DNA of 64,000 nt from Reichenbachiella versicolor (lineage in GTDB: Bacteria; Bacteroidota; Bacteroidia; Cytophagales; Cyclobacteriaceae): the NCBI RefSeq assembly GCF_003171675.1, contig NZ_QFZQ01000002.1:186001-250000 (forward strand). The letters run 5' to 3'. The notes under the pieces were generated by a model. That model ran no database searches and had not been told where the DNA came from. It saw only the letters and a program-made list of their open reading frames with translations. The translations under genes were made by a program, and so were the position numbers. Below are positions 18,763-27,808 of this stretch, piece by piece. Each line of letters begins with the position of its first letter. The stretch's first letter is position 1.

Positions 18763-19456
18763 CCTCTTGAACTAGTTTAGCAACTTCTATTGCATGATTG
18801 CCGTCTCCATGTATACAAATAGTATCAACAGCTATAGGAACCTCAACTCCTGACACACTACGGACAACTCCTTCATCAATCATTCTTAGAACATGGCTTT
18901 TAATCTCTTCTAATGAAACTATAGCATTTAGTTCTTTCCTAGAAACTAAAGATAAATCTTCATTGTAGTTTCGATCAGCAAACACCTCATATAAAACATC
19001 TATTCCATTGTTTTGACAAGCTTCTGAAAATACTGATTCCCAAGGAGCAAACACAGGGACATGTAAATTTAAGTCTTGCAATAGCTCCACCATCACACTT
19101 GCCAACTCCTTATTTGTATTTAGATCATTATATAAAGCTCCATGAAACTTTATGTGATTGCATGACAACTTTAAATCTTCACAGCAGCTGGTAAATAAAT
19201 GTATTTGTTTTTTTATTGAATCTAAAAGTGGCGATATTTCAATGGAAATAGATTCCCTTCCAAAATTTTTCAAATCAGGATATGAGGGATGTGCGCCACA
19301 TTTTACATTGTTTTTTATAGCGAGTCGAAGACATTCCTCCACAGTCTTCTTATTTCCAAAATGTCCTCCGCATGCAATATTTACACTAGTTATATAAGGC
19401 ATAATTACCGGATCATTCCCAGTCCCCTCCCCTAAATCGCAATTAATATCTATCAC
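18752..19456 (-). CDS. pxpA: 5-oxoprolinase subunit PxpA (LamB/YcsF family)
   Basis: A 234-residue member of the LamB/YcsF family: starts MIDINCDLGEG, then SVNIACGGHFGNKKTVEECLRLAI and KCGAHPSYPDLKNFGRE, ending in VDTICIHGDGNHAIEVAKLV. These are the metal-binding-like His/Asp motifs of the family. PxpA with PxpBC cleaves 5-oxoproline in an ATP-dependent manner. It is slightly short (family about 245-255). It overlaps the upstream desaturase-like gene by 4 bp, and all four genes of this unit overlap, so one transcript and coupled translation are likely. Confidence 0.94.
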   Translation of the reverse strand: MIDINCDLGEGTGNDPVIMPYITSVNIACGGHFGNKKTVEECLRLAIKNNVKCGAHPSYPDLKNFGRESISIEISPLLDSIKKQIHLFTSCCEDLKLSCNHIKFHGALYNDLNTNKELASVMVELLQDLNLHVPVFAPWESVFSEACQNNGIDVLYEVFADRNYNEDLSLVSRKELNAIVSLEEIKSHVLRMIDEGVVRSVSGVEVPIAVDTICIHGDGNHAIEVAKLVQEVVI

Positions 19457-20331
19457 TTTTTGTTAAAACCTTGTGTCAATTGTTCCTTAAAAGTCTTGGG
19501 AAAGTATTCATCTTCGGCAAAACCTAACTCAATATCCCTACCGTCATAAGGTTCATAATTTGTTCTAAAGATGTAATCCCAAACACTCAATGTCAATCCA
19601 AAATTAACACCATTGGTTCGATCTATTGGTAAATGTTTGGCATGATGCCATATGTGCATAGAAGGATTGTTTAATAGAAATCTAAAAGGTCCAATCGGTA
19701 ATCTAAAATTAGCATGATTCCAATGTCCTATGACTATTGCAAAAGCATGTACTAAAAAGAAATCGTCCAACCCGAATCCAATAATCGCAAGGGGTACATA
19801 TTCAATTGATTTGTATAGCACGTTTTCCATCCAATGAAACCTTAAGTGTGCCGCAAACCCCATTTGCTTAGCGCTATGATGTACTTGGTGAAACTTCCAC
19901 AAAAACGGTACGGTATGGAGCATCCTATGAATCCACCATTCAATAAAGTCTTTTAAAACAAAAAGCGTCAATAACTGAATCCAATTAGGCCAATCAGACA
20001 CATTGAACATTACAATTTTTTGTACTCCTAAAAAAGAAAGAAAATCTAACCATAACATTACTCCAACCTCAGATATTCCAGCAAATACTATTACCGAGAA
20101 AGCAAAGAAGTTAAAGAACATATAAAATGTGTCCAACCAAAAATCTATTCTGATTTTTGGTTGTTTCTTTCTCCAAGGGAAAAACCACTCCAAAACAAAA
20201 AATAACAATGAGACTATTATTAGAAAGTAAAAATAGTTTCCCCATAAAGTATCCTCTTCTAATGTAATCTGTGACCATAGCCATTTAGAATACGAGACTG
20301 TAGAATCAAAAAAGACTTGGAAATACTTCAT
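19453..20331 (-). CDS. Sterol desaturase / fatty acid hydroxylase family membrane protein
   Basis: A 292-residue membrane protein of the fatty acid hydroxylase superfamily. Three histidine clusters that bind the di-iron centre are in place: HRMLH, HQVHHSAKQMGFAAHLRFH, and HIWHHAKHLP near residue 225. Four or so transmembrane segments precede and separate them. Family members hydroxylate or desaturate sterols, carotenoids, ceramides or alkyl lipids; which lipid is not visible here. It is the first gene of the four-gene overlapping unit with pxpABC. A -7-like box on the minus strand (TAGTTTTG, 20381-20374) lies about 43 bp upstream, without a clear -33 element. Confidence 0.88.
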   Translation of the reverse strand: MKYFQVFFDSTVSYSKWLWSQITLEEDTLWGNYFYFLIIVSLLFFVLEWFFPWRKKQPKIRIDFWLDTFYMFFNFFAFSVIVFAGISEVGVMLWLDFLSFLGVQKIVMFNVSDWPNWIQLLTLFVLKDFIEWWIHRMLHTVPFLWKFHQVHHSAKQMGFAAHLRFHWMENVLYKSIEYVPLAIIGFGLDDFFLVHAFAIVIGHWNHANFRLPIGPFRFLLNNPSMHIWHHAKHLPIDRTNGVNFGLTLSVWDYIFRTNYEPYDGRDIELGFAEDEYFPKTFKEQLTQGFNKK

Positions 20332-20506
20332 ATTTAATAAAGATTCGAACCAATCATTAATTTTTTACAAAACCAAAACTATACTTTACGATATTGATTT
20401 TATGAGACTTAGGATACATTAGTTCAATTCCCATCACAAACCTATGTGGATAATTAATAAATACAATAGTCAGCATTATACATCAGAATACTTATCTTGT
20501 AACCCA

Positions 20507-20539
20507 TCAAAGCCGACTCAATCACTTAATCTATCTTTG
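20507..20539 (+). promoter_or_regulatory. Candidate promoter of the TPR protein gene
   Basis: TATCTTTG (20532-20539) matches the Bacteroidota -7 consensus TAnnTTTG; TTG at 20507-20509 is 22 nt upstream, slightly beyond the usual 19-21 spacing. The ATG follows 21 bp after the -7 box, giving a short leader. Confidence 0.5.
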
Positions 20540-20560
20540 TAGCTGCAACTCAACTGTAGA

Positions 20561-21955
20561 ATGGAAGAAAATTTCAAAAAAAGAAACGAAGACAAAGAGC
20601 TCATCAAGAAATACGAGACTTTTAGAGATCAAAAAACCAACTTCTATTTTTCAGCCGACGATTTTGAAAAGATTGTTCATTACTATCTTGATCAATCCAA
20701 ATTCAGAAAAGCGCTTAAAGCTTTAAGTTATGCTATAGATCAACATCCCTATGCGGTAGAATTCTTAATTCTTAAAGCCCAAACTTACTCTAACCTTCAG
20801 GAATACAATATCGCTCTTGATTTGTTAGAACAAGCTGCTAACTTAAATCCTGGCGACAGTGATATTTTTCTTATTAAAGGAAATATACATGTACTGAATC
20901 AAGAACATGAAGAAGCGCTCAACTGCTTTGAAAGAGCGCTAGATTTTTCGTCTGAAAAAGATGAAATATACTATAGTATGGGGCTTTCCTATCAAAACCA
21001 AGGAAAATATGAGGATGCAATAACTCACTTCAAAAAATCTTTGGAAGAAAACTTAAATAATGAAGGAGCCCTATATGAATTAGCGTATTGTCTGGATGTT
21101 ACTGGCGAGTTAGAAACCAGTCTTGAATACTATCAAGAGTTCATTGACAGAGATCCGTATTCCGAATATGCTTGGTACAACCTTGGCATAATATATAATA
21201 AACTTGAAAGATACGAAGAAGCTGTAAGTGCATATGAATATTGCGTGGCTATAGATGAAAAATATAGCTCAGCATATTTCAACATGGGTAACTCACTCAT
21301 GATGCAAAAGCGTTTTGAGCAAGCTCTAGATTCATTTAAGTTTACTCTAGAACTAGAAGGTCCTACCCCCGAAATTTATTTCAGCATAGGTACAGTATAT
21401 GAAGGAATGGAAAATTATGACCTTGCCATAAGATATTATAGAAAAGCCACAAAATTGGATCAATTCTATGATGAGGCTTGGTACTGTACAGGAATTTGTC
21501 TCGGCCATCAAAATAAATGGTATGAAGCTGTACATTTCTTTAACAAAGCTCTAAAACTAAGTGTAGAAAATCCAGACTACTGGACTGCACTAGCGCACGC
21601 TGAATATAAAGTTGGAAATGTAGTTTCTAGTATCGATGCATATGATGAAGCTAGTCAACTTGATGCAACTAACCCTGAAATTTGGAAAAAATGGTCTTTG
21701 ATCTATCATGAACAGGGCGATAGTGAACAAGCTATCAATATTATACAAGATGGCATCGAGGAACTTCCGGAAGATTCGTCTTTATATTATACTGCGGTAG
21801 TGTATCTTTTACAAGATGGAAAGTATAAAGAAGCTTTCTCATTTTTAGAGAAGGCACTTTATCTAAACTATGAAGGACATACCATTTTGTACGACTATTT
21901 TCCAAATCTTGAAACTCAAAAAGCAATTTACAAGATCATACAGCAGTATAAGTAA
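20561..21955 (+). CDS. TPR-repeat protein
   Basis: A 464-residue soluble protein composed almost wholly of tetratricopeptide repeats, about eleven of them, with 34-residue spacing (for example DEIYYSMGLSYQNQGKYEDAITHFKKSL, then YAWYNLGIIYNKLERYEEAVSAYE). There is no signal peptide, so it probably acts in the cytoplasm as a scaffold for protein interactions. Homologous all-TPR proteins of this size are widespread and highly conserved in Cytophagales, but I know of no assigned function. It is monocistronic by spacing: 91 bp to comA, which has its own promoter-like element. Confidence 0.88.
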   Translation: MEENFKKRNEDKELIKKYETFRDQKTNFYFSADDFEKIVHYYLDQSKFRKALKALSYAIDQHPYAVEFLILKAQTYSNLQEYNIALDLLEQAANLNPGDSDIFLIKGNIHVLNQEHEEALNCFERALDFSSEKDEIYYSMGLSYQNQGKYEDAITHFKKSLEENLNNEGALYELAYCLDVTGELETSLEYYQEFIDRDPYSEYAWYNLGIIYNKLERYEEAVSAYEYCVAIDEKYSSAYFNMGNSLMMQKRFEQALDSFKFTLELEGPTPEIYFSIGTVYEGMENYDLAIRYYRKATKLDQFYDEAWYCTGICLGHQNKWYEAVHFFNKALKLSVENPDYWTALAHAEYKVGNVVSSIDAYDEASQLDATNPEIWKKWSLIYHEQGDSEQAINIIQDGIEELPEDSSLYYTAVVYLLQDGKYKEAFSFLEKALYLNYEGHTILYDYFPNLETQKAIYKIIQQYK

Positions 21956-21978
21956 TGATAAAAGCTTTGTTGAGATAG

Positions 21979-22009
21979 TTTGTAAATACGCCTAATATCA
22001 ATTTATTTG
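21979..22009 (+). promoter_or_regulatory. Candidate promoter of the comA operon
   Basis: TTTG (21979-21982), a 19-nt spacer, then TTTATTTG (22002-22009), one mismatch from TAnnTTTG. The ATG of the comA homologue is 37 bp downstream. Element choice and spacing fit the Bacteroidota housekeeping promoter. Confidence 0.5.
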
Positions 22010-22046
22010 CAGCGCATTTATGTATTAGAGCATTTATAATTTTTTA

Positions 22047-22814
22047 ATGAATTACGATATTAAAAATCTGCCTGAGCGCACCTCTAAGCCTAGAGAAAAA
22101 GGCTTTACAATGGTGATGGACAAGGGCTTGAGTGTAAGAGAGGCAGAGGACTTGATTGAAACGTGTGGTGATTACATTGATATCATCAAGTTAGGTTGGG
22201 CTACTTCTTACGTTACTAATAATCTTGACAAGAAACTAGACTTTTACAAAAACGCAGGGATTCCTTGTTATTTGGGAGGTACTCTTTTTGAAGCATTTGT
22301 AATCAGAGACCAGTTTGATGATTACAGAAAGGTTCTTGACAAATACAATTTAGAACATGCTGAGGTATCTGATGGATCTATCTCTCTTGATCACAATAAA
22401 AAGTGTGAGTACATCAAAGCTCTTTCTAAGCAAGTAACAGTTCTTTCTGAAGTTGGGTCTAAAGACGCTGCAGATATAATACCACCGTACATGTGGATTG
22501 AATTGATGCAGAAAGAATTGGACGCAGGCGCATGGAAAGTAATTGGAGAAGCTAGAGAAGGTGGCAATGTTGGATTGTTCAGATCGACTGGAGAAGTCAG
22601 ATCTGGATTAGTTCAAGAGATTCTTACAAAAATCCCAATGGAGAAAATCCTATGGGAAGCACCCAAAAAAGAACAACAAGTTTGGTTTATAAAATTATTG
22701 GGAGCTAATGTCAACCTCGGTAACATTGCACCCAACGAAGTTATACCTTTGGAGACAATTAGGTTAGGCTTAAGAGGTGATACATTTGATCACTTCTTAA
22801 ATCTGGATAAATAA
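22047..22814 (+). CDS. comA: Phosphosulfolactate synthase (ComA family)
   Basis: A 255-residue TIM-barrel protein of the ComA family, which adds sulfite to phosphoenolpyruvate to form phosphosulfolactate, known as the first step of coenzyme M synthesis in methanogens. Diagnostic segments are KGFTMVMDKGLSVREAEDL, YIDIIKLGWATSYV, PCYLGGTLFEAF, EVSDGSISLDHNKK, VLSEVGSKDA, VIGEAREGGNVGLF and LGANVNLGNIAPNEVIPLE. Length and motif order match the family. Coenzyme M is not expected in Bacteroidota. A plausible role is supply of sulfolactate or cysteate-type precursors for the sulfonolipids of gliding bacteria, which is inference. It opens a tight operon: the next gene begins 6 bp later. Confidence 0.9.
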   Translation: MNYDIKNLPERTSKPREKGFTMVMDKGLSVREAEDLIETCGDYIDIIKLGWATSYVTNNLDKKLDFYKNAGIPCYLGGTLFEAFVIRDQFDDYRKVLDKYNLEHAEVSDGSISLDHNKKCEYIKALSKQVTVLSEVGSKDAADIIPPYMWIELMQKELDAGAWKVIGEAREGGNVGLFRSTGEVRSGLVQEILTKIPMEKILWEAPKKEQQVWFIKLLGANVNLGNIAPNEVIPLETIRLGLRGDTFDHFLNLDK

Positions 22815-22820
22815 AATAAG

Positions 22821-23765
22821 ATGAAATCTTTCAAGGACTACGCATTCCTGTTCCTCAAAGGAATAGGAATGGGAAGTGCAGATGTAGTACCTGGAGTATC
22901 AGGTGGCACGATAGCCTTCATTACTGGAATATACGGAGAGTTGTTAAAAAGTATCAACTCTTTTGATAAATCAGCGATTAGACTATTAACCCAGCTAAAA
23001 TTCAAGAAATTATGGAGCCATGTAAATGGCTCTTTTCTTTTACCTCTAGTATCTGGCATAGGTTTAAGTGTACTTACATTAGCAAAAATAATTTCTCACC
23101 TACTTGAATCTCAACCGATTCAATTATGGTCATTCTTTTTTGGCTTGATCGTCATTTCGTCTATTTCTGTAGCTAAAGAAATATCAAAATGGAATATTGG
23201 TGTAATTATATCAGGATTAATTGGAATTGCTCTTGCATATTTAATCACAATTATAACACCAGCAAGAACACCTGATGAACTTTGGTTTGTATTTTTAAGT
23301 GGGGCTTTGGCTATATGTGCTATGATTCTACCGGGAATTTCTGGAAGCTTTATTCTTCTTATTCTAGGTAAGTACACTTATGTCATTAGTGCTGTAAAAA
23401 ATCTAGATTTTGGAGTTATTGCAGTTTTTGGAACTGGTTGTATAGCTGGTTTATTTACTTTTTCAAGGCTTATTTCATGGTTCTTAGATAAGTTCCAAAA
23501 CTATGCCATCTCTTTGTTAGCAGGTTTTATGGTAGGCTCACTAAATAAGATATGGCCTTGGAAAGTGGCTACACTATTTGAAATCAACCATAAGGGAGAG
23601 CAAATTCCAGTCTTCGAAAAGAACTTATTACCTACAAAATACCTTTCTGAAACAGGTAATGACCCTTATATTATTCAAGCTATTCTTTTCATGTCGCTAG
23701 GGTTTATGATAGTTGTAATAATGGAAAAGGTTGCTCTAATAATATCTAGCTCAAACAAGAAATAA
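22821..23765 (+). CDS. popT: DUF368 polyprenyl-phosphate transporter (PopT type)
   Basis: A 314-residue polytopic membrane protein of the DUF368 family. The two inverted-repeat signatures are present: GMGSADVVPGVSGGTIAFITG at the N-terminus and MILPGISGSFILLILGKY at about residue 170. DUF368 proteins were shown in 2022 to help recycle the carrier lipid undecaprenyl phosphate across the cytoplasmic membrane, so this one likely supports peptidoglycan and surface polysaccharide synthesis. It is 6 bp behind comA and its stop touches the aroE start, so the genes are cotranscribed. The gene symbol rests on family membership only. Confidence 0.9.
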   Translation: MKSFKDYAFLFLKGIGMGSADVVPGVSGGTIAFITGIYGELLKSINSFDKSAIRLLTQLKFKKLWSHVNGSFLLPLVSGIGLSVLTLAKIISHLLESQPIQLWSFFFGLIVISSISVAKEISKWNIGVIISGLIGIALAYLITIITPARTPDELWFVFLSGALAICAMILPGISGSFILLILGKYTYVISAVKNLDFGVIAVFGTGCIAGLFTFSRLISWFLDKFQNYAISLLAGFMVGSLNKIWPWKVATLFEINHKGEQIPVFEKNLLPTKYLSETGNDPYIIQAILFMSLGFMIVVIMEKVALIISSSNKK

Positions 23766-24509
23766 ATGAGACAATTCGGACTAATTGGTAAAACTCTTAA
23801 ACATTCATTTTCTAAAAATTATTTTAGTAACAAGTTTATCAAGGAAAATATTGAAGGATGTAATTATGAACTATTTGAGTTACCAACCATACAGTCTTTT
23901 CCTAAGTTAATAGAGGACTATAAAAACTCTCTCCTAGGACTTAATGTAACTATTCCTTACAAGTTGGATGTAATGGAATACCTCGATGAGCTTGATAGCA
24001 ATGCAAAATCAATTGGAGCTGTCAATACAATCAAAGTATTGTCAAATGGTAAACTAAAAGGATACAATACAGATTATTTAGGCTTCAAAAATTCACTTAA
24101 AGAAAACTGGGAATTAAAGAATAAAAAAGCTTTAATTCTAGGTACTGGAGGAGCCTCTAATGCTGTTAAATGTGCTTTGGGAGATTTGCAGATAGATTAT
24201 TTGATGGTATCTAGATCTGCTAAAGGAGATATAATAGATTATGAGTCTATTATGAAAAACCCTGAAATCATTGAGGATCATAAATTGATAGTAAATACAA
24301 CTCCTCTTGGAACATTTCCAAATGTGGAGGATAAACCTCAATTACCATATTCGTCCATTACCGAGAACCATTTACTTTTTGATTTGGTTTACAATCCAGA
24401 AGTTACTGCGTTTATGAAAGAAGGTCTTAAATTGAACGCTAAAGTCAAAAATGGGTATAATATGCTGGTTGGCCAAGCCGAAGCCAGTTGGAAAATCTGG
24501 AACGAGTAA
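23766..24509 (+). CDS. aroE: Shikimate 5-dehydrogenase
   Basis: A 247-residue AroE: QFGLIGKTLKHSFSKNYF (substrate Ser residues), LGLNVTIPYKLDVMEYLD with the catalytic Lys, GAVNTIKV, GYNTDYLGF with the catalytic Asp region, and the NADP-binding LILGTGGASNAVKCAL. It reduces 3-dehydroshikimate with NADPH in aromatic amino acid and folate/menaquinone precursor synthesis. The length is a little under the usual 270, as is common in Bacteroidota. ATG follows the DUF368 stop with no gap. Confidence 0.96.
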   Translation: MRQFGLIGKTLKHSFSKNYFSNKFIKENIEGCNYELFELPTIQSFPKLIEDYKNSLLGLNVTIPYKLDVMEYLDELDSNAKSIGAVNTIKVLSNGKLKGYNTDYLGFKNSLKENWELKNKKALILGTGGASNAVKCALGDLQIDYLMVSRSAKGDIIDYESIMKNPEIIEDHKLIVNTTPLGTFPNVEDKPQLPYSSITENHLLFDLVYNPEVTAFMKEGLKLNAKVKNGYNMLVGQAEASWKIWNE

Positions 24510-24517
24510 ATATTTAA

Positions 24518-25690
24518 ATGTCTACATCTCTTAAAAAAAACGTCTGGATACTCACCATCGCTCAGGCGTTGATGATGTCAGCAGCTTCATTAGTAGTTTT
24601 TGTTGGAGGAATAGTAGGAGCAAAACTCGCTCCAGAAGAAACACTATCTACTCTTCCAGTGGCTAGTATTGTTATTGGCACTGCCATCGCCACTGTACCA
24701 GTTGCTATGACCATGAAGGCTCTAGGGCGTAAAAAAACCTTCCTTCTATTTGCAATACTTGGAATTCTTGCTGCCTTTCTAGCAGCTTATAGCATTACTA
24801 ATGGCTCATTCATCTTGTTCTGTATCAGTTCTGGGTTAATTGGTGTAATGATCGCTAGTACTAATCATTTTCGATTTGCTGCTATGGAAAGTGTTGAAAT
24901 TAAAGATATGCCAAAGGCAGCCTCTACGGTTCTTCTTGGGGGTATAGCTGCAGCCTTTATTGGCCCAGAAATAGCGGTATACGGAAAGAACTTATTTAAG
25001 AGTGAATTCAGCGGATCATTTATTCTATTAGCTGTTTTGTTTACTATCGGATTCTTAATCATACTATTATTTCAAAACACTACTATAAAACAAGATAAGG
25101 GCCAGTCTAAAGGACGACCCTTATGGAAAATCATCAGTCAACCCGTTTTTTTAGTTGCTGTTGCCGGAGCTATGTTTGGATATGCTATTATGAGTTTTAT
25201 CATGACTGCCACCCCTGTCAGCATGCATACAATGGATGGCCATAGTTTACATCATACAAAATGGGTAATTCAAAGTCATATCGTTTCCATGTTTGTTCCA
25301 TCTCTAATAGTTCCGTTTATTATTGCACGAATTGGAGTACCTAAATTGATGTACGGAGGATTACTTGCTTACATATTATGTATTGCAGTAGCACTAAATG
25401 GACATGATTTATGGAACTACTGGATGTCATTGATTTTATTGGGTATCGGTTGGAACTTCCTTTTTGTAGGAGGCACATCTCTCCTACCTTTATCCTACAA
25501 GCCTGAAGAGAAGTTCAGAGTACAAGCTGTAAACGAACTGATGGTATTTAGTACTCAGGCAGCAGCAGCTCTATCTGCAGGTTACGTAGTGTATCATTTA
25601 GGTTGGGAGATCGTATTATGGATCAACCTACCTGTAATGCTTGTACCTTTGGGTGCACTTATCAACTACCAAATATCCAGTAAAGAATAA
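24518..25690 (+). CDS. MFS transporter, unknown substrate
   Basis: A 390-residue major facilitator with about twelve transmembrane segments. The loop 2-3 motif is visible as ALGRKKTFLLFAILG, and the N-terminal helix begins KKNVWILTIAQALMMSAASLVVFVGG. A histidine-rich loop (MHTMDGHSLHHTKW) sits in the middle, near residue 240, at the junction between the two halves. The substrate cannot be told from sequence. It lies 8 bp after aroE and 2 bp before uvrB, so it belongs to the same transcript. It resembles the YbjJ/YfcJ type of small MFS proteins only loosely. Confidence 0.88.
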   Translation: MSTSLKKNVWILTIAQALMMSAASLVVFVGGIVGAKLAPEETLSTLPVASIVIGTAIATVPVAMTMKALGRKKTFLLFAILGILAAFLAAYSITNGSFILFCISSGLIGVMIASTNHFRFAAMESVEIKDMPKAASTVLLGGIAAAFIGPEIAVYGKNLFKSEFSGSFILLAVLFTIGFLIILLFQNTTIKQDKGQSKGRPLWKIISQPVFLVAVAGAMFGYAIMSFIMTATPVSMHTMDGHSLHHTKWVIQSHIVSMFVPSLIVPFIIARIGVPKLMYGGLLAYILCIAVALNGHDLWNYWMSLILLGIGWNFLFVGGTSLLPLSYKPEEKFRVQAVNELMVFSTQAAAALSAGYVVYHLGWEIVLWINLPVMLVPLGALINYQISSKE

Positions 25691-25692
25691 GC

Positions 25693-27720
25693 ATGGAGTT
25701 TAAAATATCTTCCGAATTCAAACCTACAGGAGACCAACCACAAGCCATCAAACAATTATCCGAAGGAGTAGAAAATGGTGAGAAATCGCAAGTTCTTCTT
25801 GGAGTTACAGGGTCAGGTAAGACTTTCACAATGGCCAATGTCATCAAAGAAACTGCAAGACCTACGTTAATACTCTGTCATAACAAAACACTAGCTGCAC
25901 AACTATATGGTGAAATGAAACAGTTCTTTCCAGAAAATGCTGTAGAATATTTCATTAGCTATTATGACTATTATCAACCAGAAGCCTTTCTTCCTACTAC
26001 TGGACTTTATATAGAAAAAGATCTCAGCATTAATGAAGAAATTGAAAAATTAAGACTTGCTGCTACTTCTAGTCTTTTAACAGGACGTCGTGACGTAATT
26101 GTAGTAGCCTCTGTTTCTTGTATCTATGGTATTGGTAACCCTGAAGAGTTTGGTAAAAACATAGTTACACTTAAAGTCGGACAACAAGTATCACGCAACC
26201 AGTTACTTTTTCAGTTTGTTGACATTTTATACTCTAGAACTGAAAATGACTTCAAAAGAGGAACTTTCAGAGTAAAAGGAGATACTGTAGACTTATTCAT
26301 AGCCTATGGAGACTTTGCATACCGATTTTTGTTTTGGGGAGATGAAATTGAAGCTATTCAAAGAATAGATCCCATATCAGGGAAGAAAATATCTGATGAA
26401 AAAATCGTAACAGTTTTCCCTGCGAACTTATTCGTAACAGGCAAAGACTTGTTGCATCAAGCCATACGAGAGATACAGGATGATATGGTTCTTCAAATTC
26501 AATATTTTGAAGAAGAAGGTCGTCCATATGAAGCTAAGCGAATTCAAGAGCGAACGGAATTCGATATGGAAATGATGCGTGAATTAGGGTATTGCTCTGG
26601 TGTTGAAAACTACTCTAGGTATTTTGACAGGCGAACCCAAGGACAACGACCATTCTGCTTGCTTGACTATTTCCCCGATGACTTCCTTTTGATGATAGAT
26701 GAAAGCCATGTAACGCTACCTCAAATCAGAGCTATGTGGGGAGGTGATAGAGCTAGGAAAGTTAATCTGGTAGATCATGGCTATAGACTTCCTTCTGCTA
26801 TGGATAACCGTCCATTGAAATTTGAGGAGTTTGAATCCATCGTAGCACAAACTATATATGTAAGTGCTACACCAGGTGATTATGAGTTGAGAGAAACTGA
26901 TGGAGTTGTTGTAGAACAAGTTATTCGACCTACAGGACTGCTTGACCCTAAAATTGAAGTTCGTCCTAGTATAAATCAAGTGGATGATTTAATGGAGGAA
27001 ATCGACGAACGCATCAAAAAAGATGAAAGAATACTAGTAACGACCCTGACTAAACGCATGGCGGAGGAACTTTCTAAGTATCTCATAGACCTTAATATCA
27101 AAACAAGATACATTCATTCAGAAGTTGATACACTAGACAGAGTAGAAATTTTAAGGGAACTTCGTTTAGGAGTATTTGATGTTCTTGTGGGAGTTAACCT
27201 CTTACGAGAAGGTCTTGATCTACCAGAAGTCTCCTTAGTCGCCATAATCGATGCAGACAAGGAAGGTTTTCTTAGAAATGTAAGGTCACTCGTACAAACG
27301 ATAGGTCGTGCCGCTCGAAACGAAAATGGAATGGTCATTATGTATGCTGATAAAATTACAAACTCTATGCAGGTATCTATTGATGAAACTAATCGTCGTA
27401 GAGGAATTCAGATGGCATATAATGAAAAGCATGGTATCGTTCCTAAAACAGTACGTAAATCCAAAGAGAAAATACTTGAACAGACTTCTGTAGCTGACTC
27501 CAAGAAAGGATCGAAGAACTATTACATTGAAGATGAAGAAGCAAACATTGCAGCAGATCCGGTAGTACAATATATGAGTGTAGAGGCTCTTGATAAGATG
27601 ATCGGGCAAACGAAAAAACTCATGGAAAAAGCCGCTAAAGATCTTGACTTCATAGAAGCAGCTAGGTTGAGAGATGAAATGCAAGACCTAGAAAAAATCA
27701 AAAAAGAAAGAAAAAAGTAG
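25693..27720 (+). CDS. uvrB: Excinuclease ABC subunit B
   Basis: A 675-residue UvrB of normal length. Visible parts are the Walker A motif GVTGSGKT near residue 40, the beta-hairpin YYDYYQPEAFLP, the DEAD-like LLMIDESHVTLPQ, helicase motifs DVLVGVNLLREGLDLPEVS and QTIGRAARN, and the C-terminal UVR domain (EKAAKDLDFIEAARLRDEMQ) that binds UvrC. It verifies DNA damage with UvrA and positions UvrC for incision. It is the last gene of the comA operon, which couples a repair gene with lipid-carrier and shikimate genes; I see no LexA-like box. Confidence 0.97.
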   Translation: MEFKISSEFKPTGDQPQAIKQLSEGVENGEKSQVLLGVTGSGKTFTMANVIKETARPTLILCHNKTLAAQLYGEMKQFFPENAVEYFISYYDYYQPEAFLPTTGLYIEKDLSINEEIEKLRLAATSSLLTGRRDVIVVASVSCIYGIGNPEEFGKNIVTLKVGQQVSRNQLLFQFVDILYSRTENDFKRGTFRVKGDTVDLFIAYGDFAYRFLFWGDEIEAIQRIDPISGKKISDEKIVTVFPANLFVTGKDLLHQAIREIQDDMVLQIQYFEEEGRPYEAKRIQERTEFDMEMMRELGYCSGVENYSRYFDRRTQGQRPFCLLDYFPDDFLLMIDESHVTLPQIRAMWGGDRARKVNLVDHGYRLPSAMDNRPLKFEEFESIVAQTIYVSATPGDYELRETDGVVVEQVIRPTGLLDPKIEVRPSINQVDDLMEEIDERIKKDERILVTTLTKRMAEELSKYLIDLNIKTRYIHSEVDTLDRVEILRELRLGVFDVLVGVNLLREGLDLPEVSLVAIIDADKEGFLRNVRSLVQTIGRAARNENGMVIMYADKITNSMQVSIDETNRRRGIQMAYNEKHGIVPKTVRKSKEKILEQTSVADSKKGSKNYYIEDEEANIAADPVVQYMSVEALDKMIGQTKKLMEKAAKDLDFIEAARLRDEMQDLEKIKKERKK

Positions 27721-27808
27721 TTTCTAATACAGTTGTTCCAATTACAATCACAAGAACTATTCATTGTTTTGGGATGGTTCTAGATTTGCAATATCCTAAT
27801 AATACCAT

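Noticed and set aside
27286-27684. 132-codon minus-strand ORF within uvrB
   Set aside because: Shadow of the uvrB 3' end; the peptide has no recognisable domain.
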